Assembly (NCBI RefSeq): GCF_014196525.1
Contig: NZ_JACIDX010000019.1
Location: 40,322-104,321, forward strand
Length of the DNA stretch: 64,000 nt
Direction: 5' to 3'
Source: Novosphingobium sediminicola
Lineage (GTDB): Bacteria > Pseudomonadota > Alphaproteobacteria > Sphingomonadales > Sphingomonadaceae
Shown: one piece after another, positions 53,430-62,347 of the stretch
How the letters are laid out: each line of letters opens with the position of its first letter
Numbering within the stretch: position 1 is the stretch's first letter
Program-made: the position numbers and the translations under genes
Notes under the pieces: model-generated
The model's input: the letters and a program-made list of their open reading frames with translations, nothing else
What the model was told of the DNA's origin: nothing
The model's database searches: none

Positions 53430-54133
53430 CGGCTGTCATTGAAGCTCCGTAACCAGGCCGGGAGCAGTGCTATCGGCTGCGGCTTCATCTCAGGCAGTTA
53501 TGCCGTTTTTCAAGCCCTTTTGGCGCCCCGGCCTGACTCGCAATTCGCTCGAACTGACCGGTCTTGATCTCCACATACCGTAATCTCCATCTGCTTCAAA
53601 TTGGCTCGTCTCCTTGGCCATGCACTCGTGATGAAGGGGCCGGGCTCCTGAAAGCTTCCGCAGCTGGCATGTCGCATCATGCCCAGATGAAGCGCGCTCC
53701 CGCGATTATCTCGGGCCATAGACCGGCCTTGCGATGCCGATCTCGACAGCAGCGCGGGCAGCCATAGCCCCTTCCACAAACGGAAACCTCCAAAAAAGCG
53801 CGGCGATTCAATTTGCAATCCAATCGGACATGATTTGCTTTGCGGACTTCGCCTTGTCTTCCATCATTTTTCCTGAAGGCCCGAGAACCGCAGTCAGCAC
53901 GGTCGCGGACCATGGTTGACTTGCCTGATCCTTTGGGCTTTTCGGAATTAGCACCTTTCACCAGGGACGTTTTCAGTCAGTGGCCTTGCCCCCTTCCGAC
54001 TGGAAGGGCCGCCGCTTGCAAAGATCGCACCGCGGATGATGAGCGCAGAGGCGCTGTTGTTTGGCGACCATGGCATAGACGCCCACATCACGGCGATGTT
54101 GATCCGGCTGTGCAAAGGGTCTGGAGCAACAGG
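53430..54133. other. Intergenic region with no supported gene
   Basis: Several short frames on both strands look like fragments but none gives a recognisable domain. A 32-codon plus-strand frame starts near 54036. The region may be decayed accessory DNA. Confidence 0.4.
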
Positions 54134-56353
54134 TTAGAGGTTTCGATCAGGACCTTGGGGATCAATCGAGAAGCGATACTGTCTTCCGGATGCAGCCTGC
54201 GGCAGCAAAGTTCCCAACGGCCGCGCCGCAGCGGCCCTCTCCGCCGCCTCCGGTTTACCAAACATGTAGCCCTGGCCTGCGCCGCACCCTAGCTGAACGA
54301 GCATGTCCCGCTGTTCGGGTGTCTCGATGCCCTCGGCAATGACCTCAAGATTCAGGCTGACGGCAAGTGACGTGACAGCGCTTACGATCGCGGCACTGTG
54401 CGGCTCACTGCAGATATCATCCACGAAACTCCTGTCGATCTTCAGTCTTGTGACCGGAATCTGTTTGAGCGTGCTGAGTGAGGCAAAACCGGTGCCGAAA
54501 TCATCGAGGGCAATACCCACCCCGGCCATGCGTAATTGATTGAGGCTCGCGAGGATATGTTCGTCTGCCCGAAGTGCAATCGTTTCAGTGATCTCCAGTT
54601 CAAGATCAGCCGGTTGAAGTGCATGTCGTTCCAGCGCTTCGCTCACGGTCTGCGCCAGATTGCCGGAAGTAAGCTGCGCTGCGAACAGGTTAACACTGAT
54701 CCGCGGCATGTGCCGACCAGCAGCACGCCACCGGACCAGCTGCGCGCAAGCCTCGTTGATGATCCAGCTTCCCACCGTGAAGGCGGTTCTGTGCGTCTCA
54801 AGCACCGGCATGAAGACCCCGGGAAGAAGCAAGCCACGCGTGGGATGGCGCCAGCGAAGCAACGCCTCCGCACCGATCGGTTCGCAGTCATTCAGCCGAA
54901 CCTGCGGCTGGTAGAACAGTTCCCATTCGCCACGTTCCGTTGCCTGCCGCAATTCGGCCCTAAACGCGCGCTGCGCGGTGAGCTGATTTGCCATTCCGGC
55001 GTCAAACAGCCGGACTCTGCGCCCACTATCTTTTTTTGCGGCGAGTAGCGCAAGGTCGGCACGAAGAAGCAGTTCATCCGCATCGGCAGCGTGGAGCGGA
55101 GCCAATGAAAGCCCAATGCTGGTCCCGACATACAAGAGATGTCCTGCTATCTGGAACGGCTGCGAAAACGCATCCAGGATGTGCTCGGCCTGCGTGCGTG
55201 CGCCGAGCGGGTCATCACTGCCCGGAAGAAGCAGTGCAAATTCATCGCCTCCGATGCGGGCCAATGCAGCGTCGGCGCCAATGGTTGACGTCAGCCTGAG
55301 CGCGACGGCCTGAAGAAGGGCATCACCGGTTGAATGACCGAAGCTGTCGTTGATCGACTTGAACCCGTCCAGATCCAGCGCAAGCAGGGCTGCGGCACCT
55401 TGCTCTTTCAGGCAGTCGGCGACACTCTGGGTAAAACACGAGCGGTTCAGCAAGCCTGTCAATGCGTCATGGTTTGCAAGATGCTGGAGACGGGCTTCCC
55501 GCTCGCGGCGAACAGTGATGTCCTGAATCTGGGCGGCGACCTCCATTCCGCGCAACCCGAGCCAGGAGGAAATCGTCATCTCGATTGGAAACTCGGTCCC
55601 GTCTGCTTTGATCGCCACCACTTCTACGGTCTTGCCCGACAGGGTGACGGGACCGCCGGCAACAATGCGCTTCAAGCCGTGGTTGTGCTGATCGCGGAAT
55701 CTTGGCGGGATGATGATATCGAGCGAGCGGCCGATCATGTCCGCAGCCGCATGACCAAATATATTCTCGGCAGCCTTGTTCCAGAATGTGACTCTGCCTT
55801 CCACAGTAGCTGTGATCAGCGCCATGGACGTGGAATTGGCGAAGCCGCCCAACGCCATCCCTCCGCGCATGGCTCTGTTTTTCCGCATGCTCGCAACAAC
55901 CATTTTTGCCAGGTGTCCCAGAAGGTCCCGCTCTTCAGGGCTGAAATTTTCACGAGGCTTGGTGTCAATGATGCAGAACGCGCCGAGATGGATGCCTTCA
56001 TCGTCTATCAGCGGAGCGCCAGCATAGAACCGGATACGAGGTTCGTCCTTCACGAGAGGATTGTCGCAAAACCGTACGTCGACCGCGGCGTCAAGAACGA
56101 TCAGAGGCTCATATTTCGTAAGAGTGTGCGCGCAGAATGAAACCGCGCGTGGTGTGCTGGAAACAGCTAATCCGTGATGTGATTTCAGCCACTGCTCATG
56201 CTCGCCGATTAGCGACACAAGGCATATCGGCACACTGAATAAGCGGGCTCCGAGCTCGGTAAAATAGTCATAGTCAAGTTCGGGTGGGCTGCCGAACAAT
56301 TCGTAGGAATGCATTGCCTCAAGGCGGTGTTCTTCGGAGACTGGCGATGTCAC
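54134..56353 (-). CDS. GAF-PAS-GGDEF-EAL c-di-GMP enzyme
   Basis: The product has 739 residues. GAF (about 25-160), PAS (about 175-290), GGDEF (about 300-460, with the active motif IGGDEF near 366-371), EAL (about 475-715, with GAEALLRW near 494 and DDFGTG near 610). Both catalytic motifs are intact, so it could make and degrade c-di-GMP; sensory domains probably decide which. There is no membrane helix, so it is cytoplasmic. GTG at 56353 has GGAGA six bases upstream. It shares the neighbourhood with the tandem PilZ protein. Confidence 0.9.
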   Translation of the reverse strand: MTSPVSEEHRLEAMHSYELFGSPPELDYDYFTELGARLFSVPICLVSLIGEHEQWLKSHHGLAVSSTPRAVSFCAHTLTKYEPLIVLDAAVDVRFCDNPLVKDEPRIRFYAGAPLIDDEGIHLGAFCIIDTKPRENFSPEERDLLGHLAKMVVASMRKNRAMRGGMALGGFANSTSMALITATVEGRVTFWNKAAENIFGHAAADMIGRSLDIIIPPRFRDQHNHGLKRIVAGGPVTLSGKTVEVVAIKADGTEFPIEMTISSWLGLRGMEVAAQIQDITVRREREARLQHLANHDALTGLLNRSCFTQSVADCLKEQGAAALLALDLDGFKSINDSFGHSTGDALLQAVALRLTSTIGADAALARIGGDEFALLLPGSDDPLGARTQAEHILDAFSQPFQIAGHLLYVGTSIGLSLAPLHAADADELLLRADLALLAAKKDSGRRVRLFDAGMANQLTAQRAFRAELRQATERGEWELFYQPQVRLNDCEPIGAEALLRWRHPTRGLLLPGVFMPVLETHRTAFTVGSWIINEACAQLVRWRAAGRHMPRISVNLFAAQLTSGNLAQTVSEALERHALQPADLELEITETIALRADEHILASLNQLRMAGVGIALDDFGTGFASLSTLKQIPVTRLKIDRSFVDDICSEPHSAAIVSAVTSLAVSLNLEVIAEGIETPEQRDMLVQLGCGAGQGYMFGKPEAAERAAAARPLGTLLPQAASGRQYRFSIDPQGPDRNL

Positions 56354-56463
56354 TTTATGTCTCCGCTAAATTCGGAAAGCCCCTACAGCATCTCGCACCC
56401 CCGGGTTAAATCAAAATGAATCATCGTAGATCCGGTAGAAGCGCAAATTTTATAGCACGCGGA

Positions 56464-56914
56464 TTACGGCCGCAGGGCGGGGGCGGCCAGTTTTTGCCCC
56501 GCGCCGCGCGCGCCATTACCGCGCGAAAGGACGGAGCCGTCAGCGCCGACGAGAGCGGGAAGCCCCAGGGAAACGAGGCGGCGCTGCCATGAGAAGAAGA
56601 ATGGGCCATCAGACGGCTCCATTGCGATAAAGACCGCGCCCAGCAGCCATTTGCGCAAGGCGGGACGGTCCTCGCGCTCCATCGCCGGCATGGGTCGCGC
56701 TCGACGCCAGCAGCAGCAGCGCTTCCCCGCCGACATAGGGCAGATCGAAAAGCTCCGCTTCGGCCCGCCCGCCGGCCACATTGCCCGCCAGAACGGCGAA
56801 TGTGGCGAACAGGCTGGCAAAGGGGCGGCAATCGCTCATCAGATAGATCCAGAAACCCGGCGTGGCTCTCGATCCATCCTGCTGGCGTGCGTAATGGTCT
56901 TGATGCGCGCTCAT
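56464..56914 (-). pseudogene. cyoC: Cytochrome o oxidase subunit III (cyoC) remnant
   Basis: From the ATG at 56914 the minus strand reads FWIYLMSDCRPFASLFATF and ELFDLPYVGGEALLLLASSA, a good match to the start of CyoC. The frame then shifts near 56690; the next frame gives EREDRPALRKWLLGAVFIAMEPSDG, which continues the CyoC sequence. It stops well before the full length of about 200 residues, with the later helices missing. It begins in a 4-bp overlap with the cyoB remnant, as in intact cyo operons. Confidence 0.72.
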
Positions 56915-57045
56915 CGGCGCGCCTCCTGCAACAGGGCGTATCGGGCCTTTTCGATCCGCTCGGCTTCGGCGGCGGGTGCCCAGTAACCGGTGTCGCGGTC
57001 ACAACTGCGCGCGATGAAGGTGCGGATCATACCGAACAGGCCGGC
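56911..57045 (-). pseudogene. cyoB: C-terminal tail of cytochrome o oxidase subunit I (cyoB)
   Basis: The minus strand ends ...FIARSCDRDTGYWAPAAEAERIEKARYALLQEARR, close to the C-terminus of CyoB, with a stop overlapping the cyoC start. Homology begins only near 57045; the long membrane part of CyoB is missing and replaced by plus-strand DNA of another gene. This shows a recombination or deletion scar. Confidence 0.7.
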
Positions 57046-57255
57046 GTGGCCAAGAGCCTCATCGCCGCCCGTTCCCCCGCCGCCCGTTATCTGCACGCGC
57101 AGAGCTATGGCGCGGATGCCGATTATGTCGAAACGGGCCAGTCCGACGACACGCGCGAGGTGCAGATCGCGCTTGCCATGCACAAGATCCTCTATGTTGC
57201 CCCCACCCCGCCCACCAAATACAAGGGCCGCCGCCTTGTCGGCGAGGAGTGTTGA
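57045..57255 (+). pseudogene. C-terminal fragment of an unidentified gene
   Basis: The plus strand reads AKSLIAARSPAARYLHAQ, then SYGADADYVETGQSDDTREVQ and IALAMHKILYVAPTP to a stop at 57253-57255. It looks like a genuine protein end, and has no start of its own because homologous reading ends at the junction with the cyoB remnant. I do not recognise the family. It is 6 bp upstream of the aminotransferase, so the two may have formed an operon before truncation. Confidence 0.45.
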
Positions 57256-57261
57256 AATCGC

Positions 57262-58335
57262 ATGAGCCAGTTCTGGAGTCCATTGGTCCACCGCCTGTCG
57301 CCTTATGTTCCGGGCGAGCAGCCGCGCGTTGAGGGCCTCATCAAACTCAACACCAATGAATTGCCCTTTGGCCCCTCGCCCGCCGTGGCCGGGGCGATCG
57401 AGGCGGCGGCGCGGGAGGGTTTGCAGCTCTATCCCGATCCGCAGTCGGGCGCGTTGTGCGAGGCTTTGGCCGCCTATCACGGGATGCCGCGCGATCATGT
57501 GTTCGTGGGCAATGGTTCGGATGAGGTGCTGGCCCATGCCTTTGCCGGCTTGCTCAAGCATGACGGCCAGCTGCTGTTTCCCGACATCACCTACAGTTTC
57601 TATCCCACCTATTGCCGATTGTTCGGCATTGCCTATGAAACCGTGCCGCTGGATGGCGCGATGCAGGTCAATATCGAGGACTATCGCCGCGCAACCGGGG
57701 CCATAGTCGGAGCGGTGATCCTGCCCAATCCCAATGCGCCCACCGGGGTCGGGCTGGGGCTGGACGCAGTCGAGCGGCTGCTGGCGATGCACGCGCACGC
57801 GCCGGTGGTAATCGACGAGGCCTATGTCGATTTCGGCGCGCAGAGCGCCCTGCCCCTGATCGCACGCTATCCCAATCTGCTGATCGTGCGCACCCTATCG
57901 AAATCGCGCGGACTGGCGGGGCTGCGGGTCGGCTATGCACTGGGCCAGCCTCATCTGATCGAGGCGCTGGTGCGGGTGAAGGACAGTTTCAATTCTTATC
58001 CGCTCGACCGTCTGGCTCAGGCCGGGGCGCTGGCCTCGCTGGGCGACGAGGATTATTTTCAGCAAGGGTGCGCGGCGATCATCGAAAACCGCGCGCAGCT
58101 GGTGACAGGGCTGGAGCGCCTTGGCTTTGCGGTCCTGCCCTCTCAGGCCAATTTCGTCTTTGCCCGCCATAGCGCGCGCGGCGGGGCGGAACTGGCGCAG
58201 GCGCTGCGGGCGAAAAAGATCCTCGTGCGCCATTTCAACGCGCCCCGGATCGATCCATTCCTGCGCATCACCGTGGGCAATGGGGATCAGGTTTCCGTAC
58301 TGTTGCAGGCGCTGGAGGACATCCTGAGCTGTTAA
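57262..58335 (+). CDS. hisC: Histidinol-phosphate aminotransferase-like enzyme
   Basis: The product has 357 residues, normal for HisC. PLP-enzyme motifs include LNTNELPFGPSPAV at the start, NPNAPTG near 155, VVIDEAYVDF near 185, and the PLP lysine in TLSKSRGLAGLRVGYA near 213. It swaps amino groups between histidinol phosphate (or an aromatic keto acid) and glutamate. No other his gene is nearby, so a secondary role is possible. The gene's end overlaps the convergent LysR gene by 4 bp. Confidence 0.85.
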   Translation: MSQFWSPLVHRLSPYVPGEQPRVEGLIKLNTNELPFGPSPAVAGAIEAAAREGLQLYPDPQSGALCEALAAYHGMPRDHVFVGNGSDEVLAHAFAGLLKHDGQLLFPDITYSFYPTYCRLFGIAYETVPLDGAMQVNIEDYRRATGAIVGAVILPNPNAPTGVGLGLDAVERLLAMHAHAPVVIDEAYVDFGAQSALPLIARYPNLLIVRTLSKSRGLAGLRVGYALGQPHLIEALVRVKDSFNSYPLDRLAQAGALASLGDEDYFQQGCAAIIENRAQLVTGLERLGFAVLPSQANFVFARHSARGGAELAQALRAKKILVRHFNAPRIDPFLRITVGNGDQVSVLLQALEDILSC

Positions 58336-59252
58336 AGCGCCTGCCACACATCCGCCATCAGGCCCCGCAGCCATTGCGACACCTGATCGGCATCGCCATC
58401 GCGCCGCCAGCACAGCATCACCTCGTAGGGTTCAAGCGCCAGCGGCGGCGCAAATGTGGCCAGCCCCGTTGAACGCGCCAGCGCCAGCGCCGCATGGGTG
58501 GGCAAAGTGGCGATCCAGCCCGCCCCCTGCAGAAAGGGCGGCAGAGCGGCAAATTGTGTCAGCGCGGTGATCACCCGCCGTTTGCGGCCCAGCGCCTGCA
58601 AGGCCTCGTCAATGAGGCCGCTGCGCCCGGAATAGGACACCAGCACATGAGGCAGCGCAATATAGTCCTCCAGCGTTGGCGGGGCCGCATGGGCGATCGG
58701 ATCGGCAAGGCATAGGTAGGAGGACTGGCCAATCGCCTGATAGCGGATGGCTTGTCCCCTCCCCTTGCCCCCGGCGATCATCGCCACGTCGATCTCTCGC
58801 GCTTCCAGCATCGCGGCGGCGGTCCGGCTGTTGCATTGGCGAAAGATCACCGAGGCTTGCGGCGCCTCGGCCAGCAGGCGGCGGACCAGCGCGGGGCCGC
58901 AGGCCAGCATGAAATCATCCGACATGCCCACCACCAGCGCCCGCGCCACGCCCTCGGGCACAAAGGGTGAGAGCGGCGCCAGCGCCTCGCTCATCCGATC
59001 CAGCGCGGCGCTCAGCACCGGGGCCATGGCTGTGGCGCGCGGCGTCGGCTCCATGCCGATGCGGCTGCGCACAAACAACGGGTCATCGGTGATCACCCGC
59101 AGCCGCGCCAACGCCCCGCTCACCGCCGACTGGCTCAGGTTCAGGCGAATGGCCGCGCGCGACACGCTGCGCTCCTCCCAGATCGCCAGAAAGCTGGTGG
59201 CGAGGTTGAGATCGAGGCGAGCAATATCGTTCAAACCGATAATTTTCTTCAT
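58332..59252 (-). CDS. LysR-family transcriptional regulator
   Basis: The product has 306 residues. The N-terminal helix-turn-helix (about 12-70) includes RSVSRAAIRLNLSQSAVSGAL; the effector domain (about 100-300) begins with ALVVGMSDDFMLACGP. It is divergent from the nitrilase gene, with 68 bp between starts, so it most likely controls it. ATG at 59252; no obvious strong ribosome site. Confidence 0.9.
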   Translation of the reverse strand: MKKIIGLNDIARLDLNLATSFLAIWEERSVSRAAIRLNLSQSAVSGALARLRVITDDPLFVRSRIGMEPTPRATAMAPVLSAALDRMSEALAPLSPFVPEGVARALVVGMSDDFMLACGPALVRRLLAEAPQASVIFRQCNSRTAAAMLEAREIDVAMIAGGKGRGQAIRYQAIGQSSYLCLADPIAHAAPPTLEDYIALPHVLVSYSGRSGLIDEALQALGRKRRVITALTQFAALPPFLQGAGWIATLPTHAALALARSTGLATFAPPLALEPYEVMLCWRRDGDADQVSQWLRGLMADVWQAL

Positions 59253-59320
59253 AATATGCGGTTTGCCCGATGATAGGCCTTTACGTCAAACTGTACCGAT
59301 CAATTCGCAAAGGACATTTC
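59253..59320. promoter_or_regulatory. Divergent LysR-nitrilase promoter region
   Basis: The 68-bp gap between the two starts must hold both promoters and any LysR site. It is AT-richer than the flanking genes. I see no exact T-N11-A palindrome that I would call with confidence. Confidence 0.4.
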
Positions 59321-60244
59321 ATGCGCCAGCATCGCGTCGCCGTCGTTCAGGCCGGCAGCCAGTTGTTCAACACAACCCTCACCCTGGAACGCATGGCCGC
59401 CCATTGCGAGGCGGTGAAGCGGGAGGGCGCCGAACTGGCCGTGTTTCCCGAAGCCTATATCGGCGGCTATCCCAAGGGGCTGGATTTCGGCGCAAGGATC
59501 GGCACGCGCACGCCCGAGGGGCGCGAGGACTATCTGCGCTACTGGCACGCGGCCATCGAGGTGGATGGGCCGGAATGCCGCATCATGGGCGGCTTTGCCG
59601 CCGAGATGAAAGCGCATCTGGTGGTCGGCGTGATCGAGCGCGAGGGCACAACGCTTTATTGCTCGGCGATGTTTTTCGGGCCTGACGGCGCATTTCTCGG
59701 CAAGCATCGCAAACTGATGCCCACCGCCAGCGAACGTCTTGTCTGGGCGCAGGGCGATGCCTCCACCCTGCCCGCCATCGCGACGCCGATAGGGCGGTTG
59801 GGTTCGGCAATCTGCTGGGAAAATTACATGCCGCTGCTGCGCCAGACGATGTATGCCAAGGGCGTCGATCTGTGGTGCGCCCCGACCGTCGACGAGCGCG
59901 AGATCTGGCAATCCTCGATGCGCCATATCGCCTATGAAGGGCGGCTCTTTGTCCTGAGCGCCTGCCAATACATGACCCGCGCCGATGCGCCCGAGGATTA
60001 TGCTGCCTTTGCCGATATGGCCCCCGACACCGAATTGATCAAAGGCGGCAGCGTGATCGTCAGCCCGCTGGGCGAGATTCTGGCCGGGCCTCTGCGCGGG
60101 CGCGAGGGCGTGTTGGCCGCGACCATTGATTTGGATGATGTGGTACGCGCGCGCTATGATCTCGATGTGGCGGGCCATTATGCGCGGCCAGACGTTTTTT
60201 CACTGCATCTTGAAGCTGCGGTAAAACCGCAGCTTCTGGACTAA
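59321..60244 (+). CDS. Nitrilase (carbon-nitrogen hydrolase family)
   Basis: The product has 307 residues. The catalytic triad is visible: Glu in FPEAYIGGYP near 43, Lys in GKHRKLMP near 130, and Cys in AICWENYMP near 164, with the nitrilase-type CWENYMPLLR segment. It hydrolyses organic nitriles to acid and ammonia. AAAGGA seven bases before ATG 59321 fixes the start. Lies next to the LysR gene as a regulated pair; substrate is unknown. Confidence 0.9.
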   Translation: MRQHRVAVVQAGSQLFNTTLTLERMAAHCEAVKREGAELAVFPEAYIGGYPKGLDFGARIGTRTPEGREDYLRYWHAAIEVDGPECRIMGGFAAEMKAHLVVGVIEREGTTLYCSAMFFGPDGAFLGKHRKLMPTASERLVWAQGDASTLPAIATPIGRLGSAICWENYMPLLRQTMYAKGVDLWCAPTVDEREIWQSSMRHIAYEGRLFVLSACQYMTRADAPEDYAAFADMAPDTELIKGGSVIVSPLGEILAGPLRGREGVLAATIDLDDVVRARYDLDVAGHYARPDVFSLHLEAAVKPQLLD

Positions 60245-60249
60245 GCGGT

Positions 60250-60540
60250 CGCTGAGCTGCGCGATCAGATCCATTTTTCATGCAGGATGGCCGGAATCGG
60301 CGCGGGGCCATTCTCGCGGCTCAGACAGAAGAGATGGTAATGGCGGCATCGCGCCATGCGCAGACCTTTGGGCATGGCGCCCATGTAGCAATCGTCCCCT
60401 GCCCAGTTGCCAGTCGCGCGATGCCCCGTTCAAGGCCGTTCATATAGGCGCGCACCAACGCCTCACCCCGCTACCGGCGCCCATAGCCAAGGATCGAGCA
60501 GACATCCTGTTCCGCCGCGCCGGCCAGACTACAGCGCTGG
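60250..60540 (-). pseudogene. ParE/RelE-type toxin, frameshifted
   Basis: Three minus-strand frames combine into a ParE-like toxin: GEALVRAYMNGLERGIARLATGQG in one, then AMPKGLRMARCRHYHLFCLSRE and PAPIPAILHEK in the next, then MDLIAQLSDRL in a third. In intact toxins these are continuous. No frame gives a complete protein, so the toxin is dead. It lies downstream of the antitoxin gene, as in parDE. Confidence 0.65.
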
Positions 60541-60542
60541 GC

Positions 60543-60791
60543 TCAAGAAAGATTACCTGCACCCAGTTCCTCATCGACTATCGCGCCGATGCTCCTGGTG
60601 GAAAGCTGCCCGCTCAGCCCCTGCTTAATCCGCTCGCTCAGCAGGTCCTGCAATTCGTCCCATGCGGCGATGCTGTCCTGAGAAAACAGGCGTCCGAGTG
60701 CATATTGACCGATCGTTTTGCCCTGCATGACCGCCAGCACCTTGAGGCTCTGCTGCTGCCGGCTGGTCATGTCGATGGTCTGGCGGCTCAT
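60543..60791 (-). CDS. parD: ParD-like antitoxin, orphan
   Basis: The product has 82 residues, starts MSRQTIDMTSRQQQSLKVLA and has a ribbon-helix-helix-like N-terminus with an acidic tail. GAGG six bases before the ATG at 60791 supports translation. Its partner toxin immediately downstream is frameshifted, so it may now act only as a DNA-binding protein or protect against related toxins. The assignment as ParD is based on size, layout and context. Confidence 0.65.
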   Translation of the reverse strand: MSRQTIDMTSRQQQSLKVLAVMQGKTIGQYALGRLFSQDSIAAWDELQDLLSERIKQGLSGQLSTRSIGAIVDEELGAGNLS

Positions 60792-61576
60792 GAAAACCTC
60801 GAGAGGGGAGCGATGGGCCAGAATAGTGCCGGAATCGGTTTTTGACCATAGATCTGATGCTCAGGCTCTTTTCTCCCTCTTTGAATCTATCATCACATCT
60901 CCCGCCGCGGGCAGCGGGTCAGGGGAGTTACATGTTAGATTAAGAAGATAAAGAGGCCACTGAAGAGAAAAGACGAGGATCTGGAACGTGTCGCAGCCTG
61001 TGGACAGAATCTGAAAGCACGAGGGATGCGACCTGAAAACACGTTGACCCGTTTCCAAAAGCACGTTGATTTCGACCTGAAAACTCGCCGCTGATTTTGA
61101 GCCTGCGGATAAGCGCGGGAAGGGGAATTTCGCGCCGTTGGCCCACCCGCGCACGGTTTTCGAGTCGCGGAAGAGGGGGGCGAAGCGGCGATGCACGAGC
61201 ATTTCCCTGTTGCACGAGAATCGAACGTGTTTTTGGGAATGCCTCATACCGGCGGCTGACGTGTTTTCAGGAATGCGGGTTTGAGGGTGCGGAGCGATCG
61301 GGGCATGGCGCAATGAAAATGGCCTGAGGACAGGGAGTTTCGAACCGAGTCATCGGCAGATCTATGCAAATAGGGAGTTTTTTGGGGTTAGGAAGCGCGT
61401 TTTTGCGACTCCAAATGGCCCGATGACCGGCCCGCCCATGCCTTTTTTGCCCAGGCTGGATCGCCGAGACAGGCCTGGCCCGCCGCCTCAATCGACCTGA
61501 TTTCCGAAAACACGTTTGAGTGCCGAACCCGCCGCCTAAAGGCCATCATTGCACGGGTGGCCTATAGGCCAGGGAC
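60792..61576. other. Non-coding region with candidate plasmid origin
   Basis: AT-rich around 60930-60960, then the iteron-like cluster (61011-61516), and a DnaA-box-like TTATCCGCA (complement at 61104-61112). Two copies of AGGGAGTTT lie at about 61332 and 61372. No gene. Confidence 0.5.
61011..61516. repeat. Iteron-like repeats, consensus CYGAAAACACGTT
   Basis: Clear copies: 61033-61045 and 61055-61067 (plus), 61224-61236 and 61258-61270 (minus), 61504-61516 (plus). Weaker ones begin at 61011 and 61077. They share the core AAAACACGTT. Spacing of two copies is 22 bp. Such arrays are typical Rep-binding sites at oriV, but no rep gene is adjacent in the window. Confidence 0.6.
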
Positions 61577-61780
61577 CTAATGGCTGAGAAGCTGGAACTT
61601 GTTGCGCGGCAATGCGTCAGGATTGGCGTTCAAAAAGGCGTCGAACTGCTGCATCAGCGTGTCCAGATCCTGACGCGGACATTCCTCCCGGATCGCCTGT
61701 TCGATTTCGTCGTCCAGCACCTTTGCGCCCGCCCTGGACGGATGGTTACCGGAAACGGCTGCGCCTGGCTGGCATTTCAC
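61577..61780 (-). CDS. Possible small protein or C-terminal remnant
   Basis: The frame of 67 residues has a sensible C-terminus, DDEIEQAIREECPRQDLDTL, and MQQFDAFLNANPDALP follows. It has no ribosome site before the ATG at 61780, so it may be the end of a truncated gene. Family unknown. Confidence 0.3.
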   Translation of the reverse strand: MKCQPGAAVSGNHPSRAGAKVLDDEIEQAIREECPRQDLDTLMQQFDAFLNANPDALPRNKFQLLSH

Positions 61781-62347
61781 AAAAAATGATCGGATTTATC
61801 CGACCTATTCCATGTCCAGGATGGGGCCAATTGCCCGTGATCCGTCATCGAGTCATTATGAGAGCGGAGCGGAGGGGAAATGCGTGGTCCGCGACATGCG
61901 CAACCCACGCCCTGATCTGGTTGCCGACGCTCGATTGTATCCAGCCTGTCAGACGGCAAGAGGCAGCAAGTTTTCTCAAGAAGGGAATGCCCGCGCAAGC
62001 CGACTCTTGCCCCTGAAGAGCAGGCTTGGGACGGATGGCCGATCCCTGGCGGGGTTGAATTGAAACCCGGTAAAACTGGAGGGTTTTGACCGAACGTATC
62101 TTGCCGGCGAGGTACCCGCATCCAAAATGCGGCAGCCTGGCCAATTCCGCCTATGGGGAGCTCGTATCATCAGAGAAGCCGCCAGCCTCGCATAAGAAAT
62201 TAAATGTCCCGTTCCGTCCACGCTGTCCCTGTGTCAGATCGGCCGCCGGCGCTGCATTCAACGACCCGGCAACCTCCCCTGCATCACAGATGCTCTTTAT
62301 GAGATTTTGTCTTTTATCCGAATAATTTCGATCTATTGCACGAGGTA
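61781..62347. other. Intergenic region upstream of the acyltransferase
   Basis: A small inverted repeat TCGGAT-TT-ATCCGA lies at 61790-61803. No gene recognised. The promoter of the acyltransferase is expected in the AT-rich part near 62290-62340. Confidence 0.4.

Noticed and set aside
53830..53965. Walker-A-like GSGKST on the minus strand
   Set aside because: No Walker B or further ATPase sequence follows, and the frame lacks a start and ribosome site; probably chance.
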